A stretch of 53,850 bases of DNA from Promethearchaeota archaeon (GCA_019057775.1 JAHLWT010000031.1:1-53850), one strand, 5' to 3'; counted from the first letter of the stretch, positions 35,120 through 44,082 are shown. Notes: generated by a model from the letters alone, not told the origin. Made by a program: numbers and translations.

Positions 35120-37111
35120 TTACTCATTTAGAAATATATATTTATGGGCAATCCTTCTTTTGTATCTCCCTGCAAGGATATGAATGTGTTTAATTGTTTT
35201 AAGCGATTCTCTGCTAAAATTATCCAAGGGGATGTATATTAATTCACGATTTTTAATCCCTGCAAGTGAATAAAAATACTTCCTTGGAGGACGTTCTGCT
35301 ACATATGCAATGTATTTTTCTTTTGAATAAAGAATCGCTGCCTTAAGAAGCCGTTCTGCTTTATTTTTTGTATCTTTATACTCATAATCCATGTAAGAAT
35401 CAAAGACTGATCGTAAAAATATGGCTGGAAAAATGGATAATAATCCACCTACTTCTACATGTGAAATTCCAGGACCTACTAAATATGCTCCAGGTAAAGT
35501 ACTGTAAAATGCCATGTCACTTTCTCTATCATGTTCTGCCCACCATGTTAACTTATGGGGATATTTTTCTTTTTCTTTATTATCTTCATCAAAAATAACA
35601 ACAATTGTGTCAATTTTTCCTTGAATTTGCTGTATGTTTTTTACATATATCTTTTTTTTAAATGCCCAATTTCTTACGGTTTCTTTAATTGCAATACCAT
35701 CCATAAGACTTGATTTAAATTCTTCAATCTTGATATGCTGATTCTTTAAATTTTTAATTGTTTTCTTTCTTATAAAATCAAAATAATCCTCTTCAATAAT
35801 ATCCTCAGGGGGCCAAGATACTGTCTCATTTTGACCTTCTTCCCATTCATCCCTCCATTCTCCGGGAAATTTCTCTTCAGGCCTTTTTTTGAGAGGAACT
35901 TCCTTATCTTTTTCATAAAGATATGGATGATGTCTCCGTAATTTTATATATCGTCCAGAGGGATCAATTCCTCCTTCAATCCCCATTTTTAGCGTTTCAT
36001 ATTGGTCGCTACTATCATCATAAGGATATTTCGTCGCTTTTTCCATAACTTTCCAGGCATAATCATCATCAACGACGTTTTTTGAAGATATTAATAGATG
36101 ATATAGATTCGGTAATAATCTACGTTCAGTGAGTGTTAAATTTCTACTATATTGGAAGAGTGCTTTTAACTTATGAAGATCAACGAATTCTTTAAACTCT
36201 TCTTCATATTCATATTTAGATTTCAACAATATCTTTCTAATATGTTCAGTTTTGCTATAGGAGTTTAAAATTTCAAAGAGTTCATCAGGGGTTTCAATAT
36301 TTTCTAATACATCCTTAGAATATTTTTCTCGAAGTTTTAGCCATTTATATGTGTGATATGGGAGTTCTCTTAAAAGAAACCTTGCATCTGTGCCTTTTAT
36401 ATTGTAAATTTTTACATATTGATGAGGAAGTAGATCCATTTCCACATCCTGGACTTCTTTCGGATATTCAAGGAAATGTTTTATATTTTCCCAATGTGCC
36501 ATCCCAACTATAAATAAGATTCTATGATATAATGGCATTAATTTCATTAGATGAGCTGCCATAAATTTTTCTCTTAATACGTCTTTTTCAGCAAAATTAT
36601 AATCTTTTTCTTGATTACCTTTATTATTGAGGAACTCTTCTAAGTTTACTTTATCTCTGAGTTTTAATTTACGTTTCATATAATTCTCGTCAAAGTATTC
36701 TGAAACCTTTTGATAAAATTGTGATAATCCAATTTGGTTTATCGCATAATCATCAGGAAGCTTAACTGGTGGAGGAACATATTCAGTTACAGAAAGATCG
36801 ATGAATTCAATTTGAGTATTAAATTCAAGACCTAATCTTATGCCTTCAATAATTGAATCTCCTGGATCTATTGGGATAAAGTTTAATTTTTCAGGATTTA
36901 GCGTATCCGCATATCCAATTAAAGATAAATACGGTAATCTATCAATAGATTCTAATATTTCTTCTCTTATATTATCAGGTAATTCAATCGCTATAACGTC
37001 AGGGAATACGTTAAATAAAGCTTTTCTAACCAATTTCGCGAACTCTATTCTCGAATGAAATGTAGGAATAACGTATATATTTTTGAATTTAATATATGGC
37101 TGTTCTATCAT
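35120..37111 (-). CDS. TraB/TIKI/EreA-like domain protein, large
   Basis: A 663-residue soluble protein. The N-terminal 240 residues resemble the TraB/TIKI/erythromycin-esterase-like fold: a FHSR segment near 18-21, PDVIAIELPDNIREEI with the family Glu near 36-50, and HRILFIVGMAHWENI with the G-x-x-H motif near 190-205. The middle is helical with many acidic residues. The C-terminal 200 residues contain an EHDRESDMAFYSTLPGAYLVG segment and a GGLLSIFPAIFLRSVFDSYM helix that I do not recognise. Some bacterial MoxR/vWA-linked systems carry large proteins with such an N-terminus, and a MoxR gene lies 1.8 kb away, but they are separated by a plus-strand gene. Function unknown. Confidence 0.5.
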   Translation of the reverse strand: MIEQPYIKFKNIYVIPTFHSRIEFAKLVRKALFNVFPDVIAIELPDNIREEILESIDRLPYLSLIGYADTLNPEKLNFIPIDPGDSIIEGIRLGLEFNTQIEFIDLSVTEYVPPPVKLPDDYAINQIGLSQFYQKVSEYFDENYMKRKLKLRDKVNLEEFLNNKGNQEKDYNFAEKDVLREKFMAAHLMKLMPLYHRILFIVGMAHWENIKHFLEYPKEVQDVEMDLLPHQYVKIYNIKGTDARFLLRELPYHTYKWLKLREKYSKDVLENIETPDELFEILNSYSKTEHIRKILLKSKYEYEEEFKEFVDLHKLKALFQYSRNLTLTERRLLPNLYHLLISSKNVVDDDYAWKVMEKATKYPYDDSSDQYETLKMGIEGGIDPSGRYIKLRRHHPYLYEKDKEVPLKKRPEEKFPGEWRDEWEEGQNETVSWPPEDIIEEDYFDFIRKKTIKNLKNQHIKIEEFKSSLMDGIAIKETVRNWAFKKKIYVKNIQQIQGKIDTIVVIFDEDNKEKEKYPHKLTWWAEHDRESDMAFYSTLPGAYLVGPGISHVEVGGLLSIFPAIFLRSVFDSYMDYEYKDTKNKAERLLKAAILYSKEKYIAYVAERPPRKYFYSLAGIKNRELIYIPLDNFSRESLKTIKHIHILAGRYKRRIAHKYIFLNE

Positions 37112-37376
37112 CTGATTCTTTTATTAGTGTATTTATTCTAAAGATGTAATATAATTTAAAAAATTCACAAGTTTCTGAATTAGAATAAGTAATTTTATGT
37201 ATTAAAATATGTTTCTAAAGTATTTTTTAAAATTTTTTTTCTAATTTCATCATCTCAATAAATTAGTTCCAATTTGAATACATAGAAATCCTTTCCTCCC
37301 TTTCTATTCTTTTAATTTGAAAATAATAGTTTATAATAAAGATGAAAAAATTGAAAATTTGGGGGAGGATGATTAA

Positions 37377-38849
37377 ATAATAACCTATTCTGAAAGTGTG
37401 GTATTAAAATGGAAGGTTTTATTAGAAAGAGAGGATATTAAATCATTTCAAAAATTAAATGAATTTCTTAACCAAAAAAATGGTTTCGCTCCGAAAAGTG
37501 AAACGATAATTATAAATTTAAGAAAATTTTTTGAGTTAAAAGGTTGGGACTTTTATTCTTGGGTAAGAAAAAATACAAAATATAGTCGTGCTTGTAAAAA
37601 CGGCTTGAATCCCCCTTACACTGAAAGAGAAATTTTAATGTGGAAATCAATATTAGAAAAATCAGATATAAATAGTTTTAGTGCAGCAAATAGATACTTA
37701 AAAAAAATATTTCAATATGGTTCAGGGGATTCGTTAATTATAAAAAAAATTACAAATCTCTTCAAGAAAAAAGGCTGGAATTTAAAATTATGGATAAATC
37801 AGAATAATTTGCATTATTACTATAATGATGAGGATATATTAGAATGGAGGTCTTTAATAGAGCGTGAAGATATAAATTCTATTCCTGGAGCTTGCGAATA
37901 TTTAAGAAATAAATTTGGCTTTGGTCCTACTTATGTAACTATGAAAAAAAAATTAGCTGAACTATTTAGAAAATTAAATTTAGATTTTGATATTTGGCTT
38001 AGGGAAAATAATCTTAGAGTTTTTTATTCAGAGCAAGAAGTTGAAAGCTATTGGATTCCAAAATTCGAAGATTTAGGGAATTTCACTAGAGTTGGAGAAT
38101 GTTTTAGAGTCGATCCTGGAACTGTTCAAGCTAGGATTAAAGGGTATTTCGGAAAAAATTTTCTAAAATGGTATAAACAACATTCCAAGAAGGATTTATA
38201 TCAAACTATAGGATTATACGCCCATATTCTATTAGAATTATTATTTATGGAATTTATGAGAGAGAAGTGTGTTTATTCCTGCTACGAAGTAAAACCTAGC
38301 TTTTATGATAATAATTATGTTTGTGATAATTTAGTATTATTAAATAGTGAAAACCAATATTCCGAGATATTACACTCTAAGATAAAAAAAAATATATTAA
38401 TGATTTCTATTGACTATACTTTAAGTTCAGAGAGAATCACTTTTACAATTAAATCTCAAAAAGGATATCATGGCGGGGGTCAAAAATACTTAGTAATTGT
38501 TTCATTACTAACTGAAAAAATTGATATAACGATTCCTAATAATGCTATACATAAAAAAAATTTGTTGATTCTAAATTCTATAGAATTTGCTGAATTTATT
38601 GGTTATAATGAGGAATATCTGATTGAATATAAACGAATAATAGAATTGATTAAAAATGCTATTTTGTATAAAGATTATCAACAATTGGAAATGGAGGCAG
38701 AAAGAGCACAACAATCTTTGGAAGACGAATATGGTACACTTTTAGAACAGCAAAACAATTTAGAAGAATATTTACTTTATGAAAACGAAGAAAACCTATC
38801 TTATTTATTAAAAGAAGTAAACCCAAAGGATATTTTTGACTTTCTATAA
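37377..38849 (+). CDS. Repeat protein with HTH-like units and possible nuclease-like C-terminus
   Basis: A protein of 483 residues from GTG at 37398, or 490 from ATA at 37377. Three to four degenerate units of 55-65 residues share the pattern Y-(S/T/N)-E-x-x-(I/V)-L-x-W-(K/R)-x-(L/I)-(L/I)-E-(R/K)-x-D-I-x-S and end in (W/L)-x-x-(D/N)-x-x-x-W. Repeat alignment requires the Y-S-E-S-V-V-L-K-W that lies upstream of the GTG. GGAGGATGATT (37364-37374) is 8 nt before the ATA at 37377 but 29 nt before the GTG, so ATA initiation is plausible. The C-terminal half (from about 250) has strand-rich blocks with CDNLVLLN and MISIDYT resembling a PD-(D/E)XK core, then an acidic coiled coil (EMEAERAQQSLEDEYGTLLEQQ). 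Function unknown. Confidence 0.5.
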   Translation: MITYSESVVLKWKVLLEREDIKSFQKLNEFLNQKNGFAPKSETIIINLRKFFELKGWDFYSWVRKNTKYSRACKNGLNPPYTEREILMWKSILEKSDINSFSAANRYLKKIFQYGSGDSLIIKKITNLFKKKGWNLKLWINQNNLHYYYNDEDILEWRSLIEREDINSIPGACEYLRNKFGFGPTYVTMKKKLAELFRKLNLDFDIWLRENNLRVFYSEQEVESYWIPKFEDLGNFTRVGECFRVDPGTVQARIKGYFGKNFLKWYKQHSKKDLYQTIGLYAHILLELLFMEFMREKCVYSCYEVKPSFYDNNYVCDNLVLLNSENQYSEILHSKIKKNILMISIDYTLSSERITFTIKSQKGYHGGGQKYLVIVSLLTEKIDITIPNNAIHKKNLLILNSIEFAEFIGYNEEYLIEYKRIIELIKNAILYKDYQQLEMEAERAQQSLEDEYGTLLEQQNNLEEYLLYENEENLSYLLKEVNPKDIFDFL

Positions 38850-38867
38850 AAACTAATTTATCAAAGA

Positions 38868-39791
38868 TTAATTTTCATCATCATATTTTTTAGAAAATAA
38901 TAATTTACCTATGATCGTTTTTTCCTGAGTAATTTTTTTCAAATATTTTTCGTACTCACCAGGACAATAATTTAGAGCATTTTCATCCAAAACAAACAAA
39001 ATTGTATTTTTAAACTGTTTTTCATCCAAAATATCTTTATTTTTATTCTTTATTACTCTTGTTTTCATATAATATCTAATAATATTGATACCATCCCTTA
39101 CAACGTAATTTTCATTGTGTTGATGAGCATTTTGGAGAAAATTGACACAATACTCTAATATCTCTTCTGAGCCGAATGGTAAATTGTATTTTAAAATTTT
39201 GAGTTCATCTAATTTATTCGGGAATTCTATTAGGATACGAGGATTTAATCTTGACATGATATATTCTGGAATTTCATACGTACTACTATCTACGTTCATG
39301 GTAACGCATAATCGAAATTCTGGATGAGCATAAATTCTTATACCTGCAATAATACTTTCAACATATCTTCTTTTATCCATCAATGGTGCTAAAGAAGCCC
39401 AGCTTTTCTCACTCATCCTATTTCCCTCATCTAATAGACATACTCCTCCCTTTATCATGGCCGATAGTAAAGAACTCGCAACATAGGCTATTTTAGTATC
39501 TGAAGCAATAACGGGGCTAATTAGCAAATCTTCAGGGCGAGTATCCATTGTACATTGGAATATATATACATCTTTTTCTAGTCGTTTTCCCGCCGCATAA
39601 GCTAGAGTTGTTTTCCCTACTCCAGGTTTACCAAGAATCCGGGGATTTAAAGGTAAATCTTCCTTATCTACAATCATCCAGGCAGCTTTTAATTGATTAA
39701 TTAGATCATCATTACCAACCCATTTCATATCAACTTGTGCGGGTTGAGATAATACCAATTCTACATCTGAGATTATAACTTTTTCAGGCAT
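38868..39791 (-). CDS. MoxR-family AAA+ ATPase
   Basis: A 307-residue AAA+ ATPase. Walker A is GKPGVGKTT, Walker B GGVCLLDEGNRMSE, sensor 1 CVTMN, and the arginine-finger segment is MSRLNPR. The LLDE(G)NRM form is characteristic of the MoxR/RavA/CbbQ helix-2-insert clade. CbbQ members activate RuBisCO, but this gene is 33 kb from the RuBisCO and lacks a CbbO partner, so I do not claim that role. No vWA protein lies beside it. ATG start with AAGTGA about 7 nt upstream. The C-terminal lid is short. Confidence 0.8.
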   Translation of the reverse strand: MPEKVIISDVELVLSQPAQVDMKWVGNDDLINQLKAAWMIVDKEDLPLNPRILGKPGVGKTTLAYAAGKRLEKDVYIFQCTMDTRPEDLLISPVIASDTKIAYVASSLLSAMIKGGVCLLDEGNRMSEKSWASLAPLMDKRRYVESIIAGIRIYAHPEFRLCVTMNVDSSTYEIPEYIMSRLNPRILIEFPNKLDELKILKYNLPFGSEEILEYCVNFLQNAHQHNENYVVRDGINIIRYYMKTRVIKNKNKDILDEKQFKNTILFVLDENALNYCPGEYEKYLKKITQEKTIIGKLLFSKKYDDEN

Positions 39792-39963
39792 AATTATTCA
39801 CTTTCTACTTTACTATTAAAGGTTATAAAAAGCCCCAATAATTAATTTATCGGTATGAAATGATGAAAATATGATGTATTTATAAATTTCTAGATTAGCT
39901 CAAATATAAAAAATATAAAAATATCTTATCTATAAAAAATAAATATGGATTTTGTGATTTACG

Positions 39964-40530
39964 GTGTCTGGAGAAAATGTAAAAACTATTGTGTTAAAAC
40001 TTGCTCTTCTCGGTGATGCGGGGGTTGGTAAGACATCTCTAATAAATATGTATACAGAACAGCATTTTAGAGAGGACTACAAACCCACATTAGGTGTTAG
40101 TATTACAGTAAAAGAAATAGAATTAGAAAATGTAAACACTCAAATTCGGTTAGTTCTTTGGGATATTGCAGGGCAAGATCGCTATGATTCAAGTAGAAAA
40201 ATGTTCTTCCAAGGAGTTTTTGGGGCACTTTTTGTTTATGATACTACCAGATATTCTACTTTTCAAAACATTGAGGCTAAATGGTTAAAAGATTTGAAAG
40301 AATATGGTGAAATTGATCCAGCTTATATTTTAATAGGGAATAAGATAGATTTGAAAGATTCTAGGACAATAACCACTGAAAGGGGTAAGGAATTTGCTAA
40401 AAAAATTGAAGCTACTGATTTTATCGAAACAAGTGCCAAATATGGAGAAAATGTTGAAGAAGCATTTAAAAGATTGGTTGATAGAGTCTTTAAAAACAAA
40501 GGAATAGAACCGGAATCAAAAAATTTGTAA
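39964..40530 (+). CDS. Rab/Ras-like small GTPase 1
   Basis: A 188-residue GTPase with all five G motifs: G1 GDAGVGKTS, G2 Thr in KPTLGV, G3 WDIAGQDRY (Asp instead of Glu after the catalytic Gln), G4 GNKIDL and G5 ETSAKYG. The lengths between motifs match Rab-type proteins. There is no C-terminal Cys for prenylation, so membrane attachment, if any, must come from partners. GTG start; GTGATTT upstream could serve as Shine-Dalgarno. First gene of a probable operon with the PPC protein, GTPase 2 and the V4R-like protein. Expansion of such GTPases is a hallmark of Asgard archaea. Confidence 0.92.
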   Translation: MSGENVKTIVLKLALLGDAGVGKTSLINMYTEQHFREDYKPTLGVSITVKEIELENVNTQIRLVLWDIAGQDRYDSSRKMFFQGVFGALFVYDTTRYSTFQNIEAKWLKDLKEYGEIDPAYILIGNKIDLKDSRTITTERGKEFAKKIEATDFIETSAKYGENVEEAFKRLVDRVFKNKGIEPESKNL

Positions 40531-40566
40531 TCAGGAAAGAATATTAAGAGGTTAAAAGGTAAAAAA

Positions 40567-40995
40567 TTGAAGGATATTAAAACAAATATTAAAAGAATAA
40601 TTGTAGTGAAACTTGAACCAGATGATGATTTGCTAGATTCCCTCCTAAAGTTAGTTAAAAATTATGAAATTGAATCCGGTTTTATTAATGCCATAGGAGC
40701 GCTTAAACAATTTACACTTGGATATTACAATCTTGACTCGAATGAGTATGAAATGAAAACTTTTAATGAAAACGTAGAATTGGTATCCTGTATGGGAAGT
40801 ATTTCATATAAAAATGGAGAACCAATAATTCATATTCATATATCTGTAGGAAGAAGCGATTATTCTGTAATTGGTGGGCATTTGGGTAAACCTAGTAAAG
40901 TTTCAATCACAGCTGAAGTGAGTATATATGAAATTGATCAGAAATTAAACCGCGGTATTGATTCTCAAACTGGCTTATCACTATTAAATTTATAA
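40567..40995 (+). CDS. PPC/DUF296 domain protein
   Basis: A 142-residue PPC (PD1-like, DUF296) domain. It has a KLEPDDDLLDSLLKLVKN start, SGFINAIGALKQFTLGYYN (family 'a..i.giGal....lg'), CMGSISYKNGEPIIHIHIS and GGHLGKPSKV (family 'HlH.sl.....v.GGHl'). Archaeal and bacterial single-domain members form trimers of uncertain function; in plants the domain is joined to AT-hooks. Here it has no DNA-binding tail. It lies between two GTPase genes with 36- and 16-nt gaps, so it is probably co-expressed with them. TTG start after AGGT. Confidence 0.85.
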   Translation: MKDIKTNIKRIIVVKLEPDDDLLDSLLKLVKNYEIESGFINAIGALKQFTLGYYNLDSNEYEMKTFNENVELVSCMGSISYKNGEPIIHIHISVGRSDYSVIGGHLGKPSKVSITAEVSIYEIDQKLNRGIDSQTGLSLLNL

Positions 40996-41011
40996 TAAGG
41001 AGGTGTTTGAA

Positions 41012-41569
41012 ATGTCAGATGTAAACAGGAAATGGGCTTTAAAATTAACTGTATTAGGAGACCCCGCAGTAGGAAAGACTTCTTTAATCAACAAATATAT
41101 AACTGATTCATTTACCGAAAATTATTCTCCCACGCTCGGTGTGAATATTTTAACAAAAGATATACGATTTGAAGAAAACCGATCAGAAATTCGTTTACTC
41201 CTATGGGATTTAGCAGGTCAAGAAAAATATGAATTAACACGTAAAATGTTTTTTCAAGGATGCGCAGGAGCCTTACTCGTCTATGATATAACACGAAATT
41301 CTACATTTGAACGAATATCATCAAAATGGATAAAAGATTTTAGACAATATGGGAGACCAGACGGAGTTTATATCTTAATTGGAAATAAATTAGATTTAAA
41401 GGAATCAATCAAAGTATCATCAGAAGAGGGGCGAAAATTATCTCAAGAAATTAACGCAGCAGATTTTATTGAAACAAGTGCAAAATACGGAGAAAACGTG
41501 GAAAAAGCATTTAAAAATTTAGTTTCTATTGTATTGGGTAAAAGTGGAGTTCAAATTGATGAACTTTAG
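41012..41569 (+). CDS. Rab/Ras-like small GTPase 2
   Basis: A 185-residue GTPase with G1 GDPAVGKTS, G2 SPTLGV, G3 WDLAGQEKY, G4 GNKLDL and G5 ETSAKYG. Close paralogue of GTPase 1 (shared MFFQG, GAL-VYD-TR, ETSAKYGENVE). Position 12 (Ras numbering) is Pro and 13 is Ala. No C-terminal lipidation Cys. ATG at 41012 is chosen over an in-frame GTG at 41003 because AAGGAGGTG lies just upstream at the right spacing. It follows the PPC gene by 16 nt. Confidence 0.92.
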   Translation: MSDVNRKWALKLTVLGDPAVGKTSLINKYITDSFTENYSPTLGVNILTKDIRFEENRSEIRLLLWDLAGQEKYELTRKMFFQGCAGALLVYDITRNSTFERISSKWIKDFRQYGRPDGVYILIGNKLDLKESIKVSSEEGRKLSQEINAADFIETSAKYGENVEKAFKNLVSIVLGKSGVQIDEL

Positions 41570-41614
41570 AAAAAGAAGAATAGATATAAAAGAATAGGAT
41601 AGAAAACATTTCAG

Positions 41615-42181
41615 ATGATCGGAGAATATAAGGGTTTTGTAAAAAATAAGGTTTTAACGGCATTACTTCAAGCCTATCACGATATTCTTGATTATGATGG
41701 AATGAAATCTATTTTAAGAGAGGCAGAAATGCTACATTTGAAGGATATAAGAGAAGAAGATCCTAATGGAACTTTAGATATGTTCTCTTTTAAGAAAATT
41801 ATTTCTGCTCAGAATTGCTTACTATTTGATTCAAATATTCTTCTTTTCGAGATTGGCAAGAAATTTTCTTTTTATCTTTTTCCTTTTGGCTTAAGTTTTG
41901 AAGAGATAATTAAAGATATAAACATTTCAATAACTACAGGGTGGAAAGTTGAAATTATTAATAATGATAAGAATAAAATAACAATCCAAGTTCAAAAATG
42001 CATTTTTTGCTCTGAAATTGGAGTTCCATGCGAGATGCTTAAAGGATTCCTGATATATTCTTTAGAAAAATCACTATCGTCTGATTATCAGGTTGTATAT
42101 GAGAAAAATGAAGAGGATGTAAACGATCCGGAACATAATAATTTCATATTGCAGTTAAAAATTGAAAAAAGTTTTAAATAA
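41615..42181 (+). CDS. V4R/TRAPP (Bet3)-like domain protein
   Basis: A 188-residue protein. The N-terminus matches the V4R/TRAPP pattern: an NKVLTALLQAYHDILDYDG helix, SILREAEMLHL ('ILR.Ag...l'), then LLFEIGKKFSFYLFP. The C-terminal half has the family's Cys cluster and helix, KCIFCSEIGVPCEMLKGFLIYSLEKSL, followed by a long two-strand end. V4R and the TRAPP subunits Bet3/Trs33 share one fold (NO-signalling/Golgi-transport ligand-binding superfamily); TRAPP is a Rab exchange factor in eukaryotes. Sitting 45 nt after GTPase 2 and 102 nt before GTPase 3, it is a candidate partner of these GTPases. A simple ligand-binding V4R sensor is the alternative. Confidence 0.6.
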   Translation: MIGEYKGFVKNKVLTALLQAYHDILDYDGMKSILREAEMLHLKDIREEDPNGTLDMFSFKKIISAQNCLLFDSNILLFEIGKKFSFYLFPFGLSFEEIIKDINISITTGWKVEIINNDKNKITIQVQKCIFCSEIGVPCEMLKGFLIYSLEKSLSSDYQVVYEKNEEDVNDPEHNNFILQLKIEKSFK

Positions 42182-42234
42182 CCTAAAAACGAATTTTATA
42201 TTGTTATTTAAGAAATCTTTCAGATATTTTTAAA

Positions 42235-42247
42235 ACATATAAAAAAG
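42235..42247 (+). promoter_or_regulatory. TATA box of GTPase 3
   Basis: ACATATAAAAAAG 37 nt before the ATG, in the only gap over 100 nt within the GTPase cluster. It would give a leader of under 20 nt, so GTPase 3 probably has its own promoter. Confidence 0.45.
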
Positions 42248-42283
42248 TATTAAATAGACATAAGACAAATAATAAATTGCAAA

Positions 42284-42841
42284 ATGAGTTTAGAAGAAAC
42301 CAATTCACTCGAACGAGAATTTGTTTTTAAAATCACTATTCTTGGTGATGCAGCAGTAGGTAAAACTTCATTGATAAACCAATTTATAGAAGGCTCATTC
42401 CAAGACGATTACAAACCCACTTTGGGAGCCAATATCGTTCGAAAAGATGTCATTTTAGAGGGTGTAAAGGTTCGTCTAATAATGTGGGATTTAGCAGGTC
42501 AAGAAAAGTACAGAGTCGTCCGAAGTATGTACTTTCAAGGATGTGAGGGTGCTCTGCTCGTTTATGATATTACTCGATATAACACATTAGAAAATATTGA
42601 TTCCAAATGGTTAAGAGACTTTAAAAAATATGTTAAAAAAAAAGGGACATTTGTATTAATTGGAAATAAAAGTGATTTAGAAGAACAGAGAGCAGTAACT
42701 GCGGAGAGAGGTAAGGAATTAGCAAGAAAAATTAAGGCAACTAACTTTATTGAAACTAGTGCGAAAGTAGGAGAAAATATAGAGGAAGCATTCACACTCT
42801 TAGTAAATCAGATTTTGAATAATCATAAAGTGAAGATTTAA
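42284..42841 (+). CDS. Rab/Ras-like small GTPase 3
   Basis: A 185-residue GTPase with G1 GDAAVGKTS, G2 KPTLGA, G3 WDLAGQEKY, G4 GNKSDL and G5 ETSAKVG. Similar to GTPases 1 and 2 but more diverged in the switch I flank (IVRKDVILEGVKVRL). Position 12 and 13 equivalents are both Ala. No C-terminal Cys. ATG start, no Shine-Dalgarno, TATA box upstream. An aminotransferase gene follows 89 nt later. Confidence 0.92.
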   Translation: MSLEETNSLEREFVFKITILGDAAVGKTSLINQFIEGSFQDDYKPTLGANIVRKDVILEGVKVRLIMWDLAGQEKYRVVRSMYFQGCEGALLVYDITRYNTLENIDSKWLRDFKKYVKKKGTFVLIGNKSDLEEQRAVTAERGKELARKIKATNFIETSAKVGENIEEAFTLLVNQILNNHKVKI

Positions 42842-42930
42842 GAAGTTTTAATAAGATAAAAATACTCTTTTCTGTATCATTTTATCTCTATTACATAGAC
42901 TTATTAAAACTTAAGAGAAGATGGTTAAAT

Positions 42931-44082
42931 ATGAAGGAAATTTCTAAAAGAGTGTCAAAAGCACCTAAATCAGCAATTAGAGAATTATTTGATCTTGCAG
43001 CTGGGAGATCCGATGTTATTAGTCTTGGGATTGGACAGCCAGATTTTAATACTCCTGAGGTGGTAATACAAGGAAATATCAAAGCTTTAAAGGAAAATGT
43101 TACAATGTATGCCCCAACAAGAGGAGTACCCGCATTATTAGAATTAATAGGAAAAAAGTTATCCAATTTCAATAAAATCAATGTGGTTTGGAGAGAGAAT
43201 ATTATAGTGACTAATGGAGGGTCACAAGCCCTTACGTTGGCCTATGCTTCCATTTTTAATCCTGGTGATGAGTTGATTATTTTATCTCCGAATTTTGTGT
43301 CCTACTTTTACTGTGCTCTATTCTTTGATGTGAAGGTAGTAGAAGTTGAAAGAAATCAAGACTTTAGCCCTAATATTGAAGGGATACGAAATGCAATCAC
43401 CGATAAAACAAAGGCAATTCTCATTAATTCTCCAAATAATCCTACCGGGTATGTTCTAAATTTAAAAGAATTAAAAGAAATTATCGATATTGTAATTGAA
43501 AATGACTTATATTTAATTTCAGATGAAGTCTATGAGCACTACATTTATGATGGATTGAAACACATTAGTCCTGCTTCTTTAAATGGACTGTTTGAACGAA
43601 CCATTACTGTAAATGCAATGTCTAAAACATTTTCTGCAACAGGATTTAGATTAGGGTATGCTGTTGCTTCAAAACAAATAATAGATTTAATGGAGAAATT
43701 TCATCAATATACTGTTGCTGGAACGAATCATGCTGCTCAATATGGATTTATAAGCGCACTACAAATGGATATGGATTTTTTTCATGAGATTTGGACGAGT
43801 TTCGATAAAAGGAGAAATTTAGTTTATAGTCGGCTAAAGGAAATTGGTTTCAATCTTGTAAAACCTCTTGGAGCGTTCTACATGATGCCATCAACTAAAA
43901 AATATAATATTAGTGGAATTGAATTTTCACAATCAATTATGAAGGAATATGGCGTTGCAATAGTCCCTGGAGGTATATTCGGATCATTTTCGCATAATAA
44001 GATTCGTATATCATATGCTACTGAAATAACTCTACTTGAAGAAGCTATGAATAGAATTGAGAAGTTTGTTAAAAAATTATAA
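42931..44082 (+). CDS. PLP-dependent aminotransferase, class I fold
   Basis: Aspartate/aromatic-type aminotransferase of 383 residues. It has ISLGIGQPDF at the N-terminus, TNGGSQAL for phosphate contact, INSPNNPTGYV with the cofactor Asn, ISDEVYEHYIYDG with Asp and Tyr, the Schiff-base Lys in AMSKTFSATGFRLGY, and a substrate Arg in KIRISYA. Full length. Archaeal members of subgroup I-gamma act on aspartate, alanine, or aromatic amino acids; specificity is not visible. ATG start. Confidence 0.9.
   Translation: MKEISKRVSKAPKSAIRELFDLAAGRSDVISLGIGQPDFNTPEVVIQGNIKALKENVTMYAPTRGVPALLELIGKKLSNFNKINVVWRENIIVTNGGSQALTLAYASIFNPGDELIILSPNFVSYFYCALFFDVKVVEVERNQDFSPNIEGIRNAITDKTKAILINSPNNPTGYVLNLKELKEIIDIVIENDLYLISDEVYEHYIYDGLKHISPASLNGLFERTITVNAMSKTFSATGFRLGYAVASKQIIDLMEKFHQYTVAGTNHAAQYGFISALQMDMDFFHEIWTSFDKRRNLVYSRLKEIGFNLVKPLGAFYMMPSTKKYNISGIEFSQSIMKEYGVAIVPGGIFGSFSHNKIRISYATEITLLEEAMNRIEKFVKKL

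Noticed and set aside
38868..39791. MoxR ATPase as the CbbQ activase of the RuBisCO
   Set aside because: The gene is 33 kb away, there is no CbbO-like vWA partner, and form III enzymes are not known to need it.
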